From Russula earlei (Eukaryota > Basidiomycota > Agaricomycetes > Russulales > Russulaceae), in the NCBI GenBank assembly GCA_025769875.1, contig JAGFNK010000038.1, forward strand, positions 62,001 through 126,000: a stretch of 64,000 nucleotides of DNA. The letters are read 5' to 3'. The notes under the pieces were generated by a model that saw only the letters and a list, made by a program, of their open reading frames with translations, was not told the origin of the DNA and made no database searches. Positions 63,002-64,000 of this stretch are shown in pieces. The position numbers and the translations under genes were made by a program. Within the stretch, counting starts at the first letter, position 1, and each line of letters opens with the position of its first letter.

Positions 63002-64000
63002 AGAGTTGAGAGTATACAAGATAGATGAGCGGCGCACCCTTTATTTACTGCTCAATTGTTGTCACTCATAATTTTTATGCGCTGATCCTTTGGGACGAAG
63101 TACGCGCGCATGGCTGCGGCATAGGCCTCATGATCAGGTCACTAATCTCCGCTCGTCCATTGAGGCGAGATTGTTCAGATCGATTACCTCAGTGTCTGCA
63201 TGCTCGAATCGACCTAAATCTCTCGATCTTCCTCGTGCGCGCGATCCTGTCTCGTGTGCTACGTAAGGGACGCTGCAGATCTCATCGAATGATCGGATTT
63301 TCTTCAGAATGTATCCTTCCCGCCTGCCTGAGGTCAACTATTCCTGCTCCCCATCGCCGCCAGTGGTGTTCTTGGCGTCTTTCTGGACCGTGACGAGGAC
63401 GATGGTCTATATACGATGCTGTACGAAGGCAAAGAATGAGCATGATTTCGAAATATCACGACAGACCCACGTATGGTACACTGATCGGGATATGTAGGCC
63501 ATACTCCATTAAACTACGAATCGTTGTTCGGTAGGATGAGAATCTGGGACACATCCTGCAGAGAGAAACCGGATCTTGCTTTCTCAGATACAGTGAGCCA
63601 CGAGATCGGGTTCCGGTTGAAGTGCCCACACTATCTGCTTTTCTGAACTTAAGCGATTTGAGAAGCAAAACCCAAATAGTAGCTAAAAACGTCTGTCAAC
63701 ACGTGGGGGATGCATGGGGAAAAGGCAACCTTCCCTGTCTGGGTGAAGATCACAACACCCTTGGCCCAGAGGTCTGGCCAATACGTATCTCTCGGCTGTG
63801 GCATGAATCTCTGGCGCGGAGAAATCCAAAGTTCCGGCACACGATTCGTGAACCCGAAAGGCACGCTTATGTCCTTGTTGCCATATGAATCCGGTGGTCC
63901 GTCGTCAGGGCCGAACACGCGAACCATATCATGATTCACCATGATATTATGAAAATATCGACTTTGACAGCGCTGGTCATTACGTCTCATGACATGTGCG
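63002..64000 (-). pseudogene. Possible Ser/Thr kinase-like fragment at the window edge
   Basis: On the minus strand at 63650-63990, one frame gives GTLDFSAPEI, the activation-segment motif of kinases (GT.DY.APE). The next segment, in another frame, gives YWPDLWAKGVVIFTQ, like the following DLWALGV.L.T helix. Further left, NRNPISWLTVSEKARSGFSL might be a late kinase helix, and 63134-63337 ends in an unrecognised tail. Frames change between each piece and introns could explain only some of this. The gene would extend beyond 64000. It may be a decayed kinase or a mis-read of unrelated DNA. From 63002 to 63130 I see only the VPS27 3' flank. Confidence 0.3.

Overview
The window is nuclear DNA of a filamentous basidiomycete, most likely an Agaricomycete. 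Its genes carry many short introns with GTRNGT donors and CTNAY-like branch points. The RNA polymerase II CTD, the Vps27 domain order and the transposon families all fit this group. I cannot name the genus. The DNA has two halves that meet near 35.95 kb: a CpG-poor, repeat-filled left part and a CpG-rich, gene-dense right part.

Left half (1-35.9 kb). The centrepiece is a nested stack of transposons. A chromodomain Ty3/gypsy retrotransposon on the minus strand spans 3389-20351, with LTRs at both ends and a 5-bp AAGCC target duplication. It sits inside a small ORF that begins MARTKQT, the same residues as the histone H3 tail. Inside the gypsy are three further insertions: a 611-bp deleted Tc1/mariner element, a 2.9-kb element with 408-bp terminal inverted repeats, and a Ty1/copia element (13320-19104). 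The copia is itself interrupted by a solo LTR. To the right lie a Reb1-like Myb pseudogene, a SAP-like fragment, a pair of tRNA-derived SINE-like units, two LTR remnants and a SAM-like pseudogene. Next comes a second gypsy gag-LTR remnant whose LTR is split by another copy of the 408-bp-TIR element. That copy carries a Gag-like coding segment.

Right half (36-64 kb). The single-copy host genes are MSH4 (meiotic crossover MutS homologue, +), NUP120/160 (nuclear pore Y-complex, -), a decayed FAD-dependent oxidoreductase (+), a BNI4-like PP1 scaffold (+), ATP17 (ATP synthase subunit f, -), RPB1 (RNA polymerase II largest subunit, -) and VPS27 (ESCRT-0, +). A kinase-like fragment lies at the right edge. 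These are unrelated housekeeping genes with no operon-like logic. NUP120/oxidoreductase and RPB1/VPS27 are divergent pairs; MSH4/NUP120 and BNI4-like/ATP17 are convergent.

The most notable signals are: a Tf1-like self-priming signature shared by four gypsy LTRs; the TIR elements with a Gag-like domain; the H3-tail-like ORF hit by the gypsy; and very small exons in RPB1 (9 and 3 nt in the CTD) and MSH4 (8 nt in the Walker A loop). Exon borders were read by eye from splice signals and protein continuity, so small shifts are possible.
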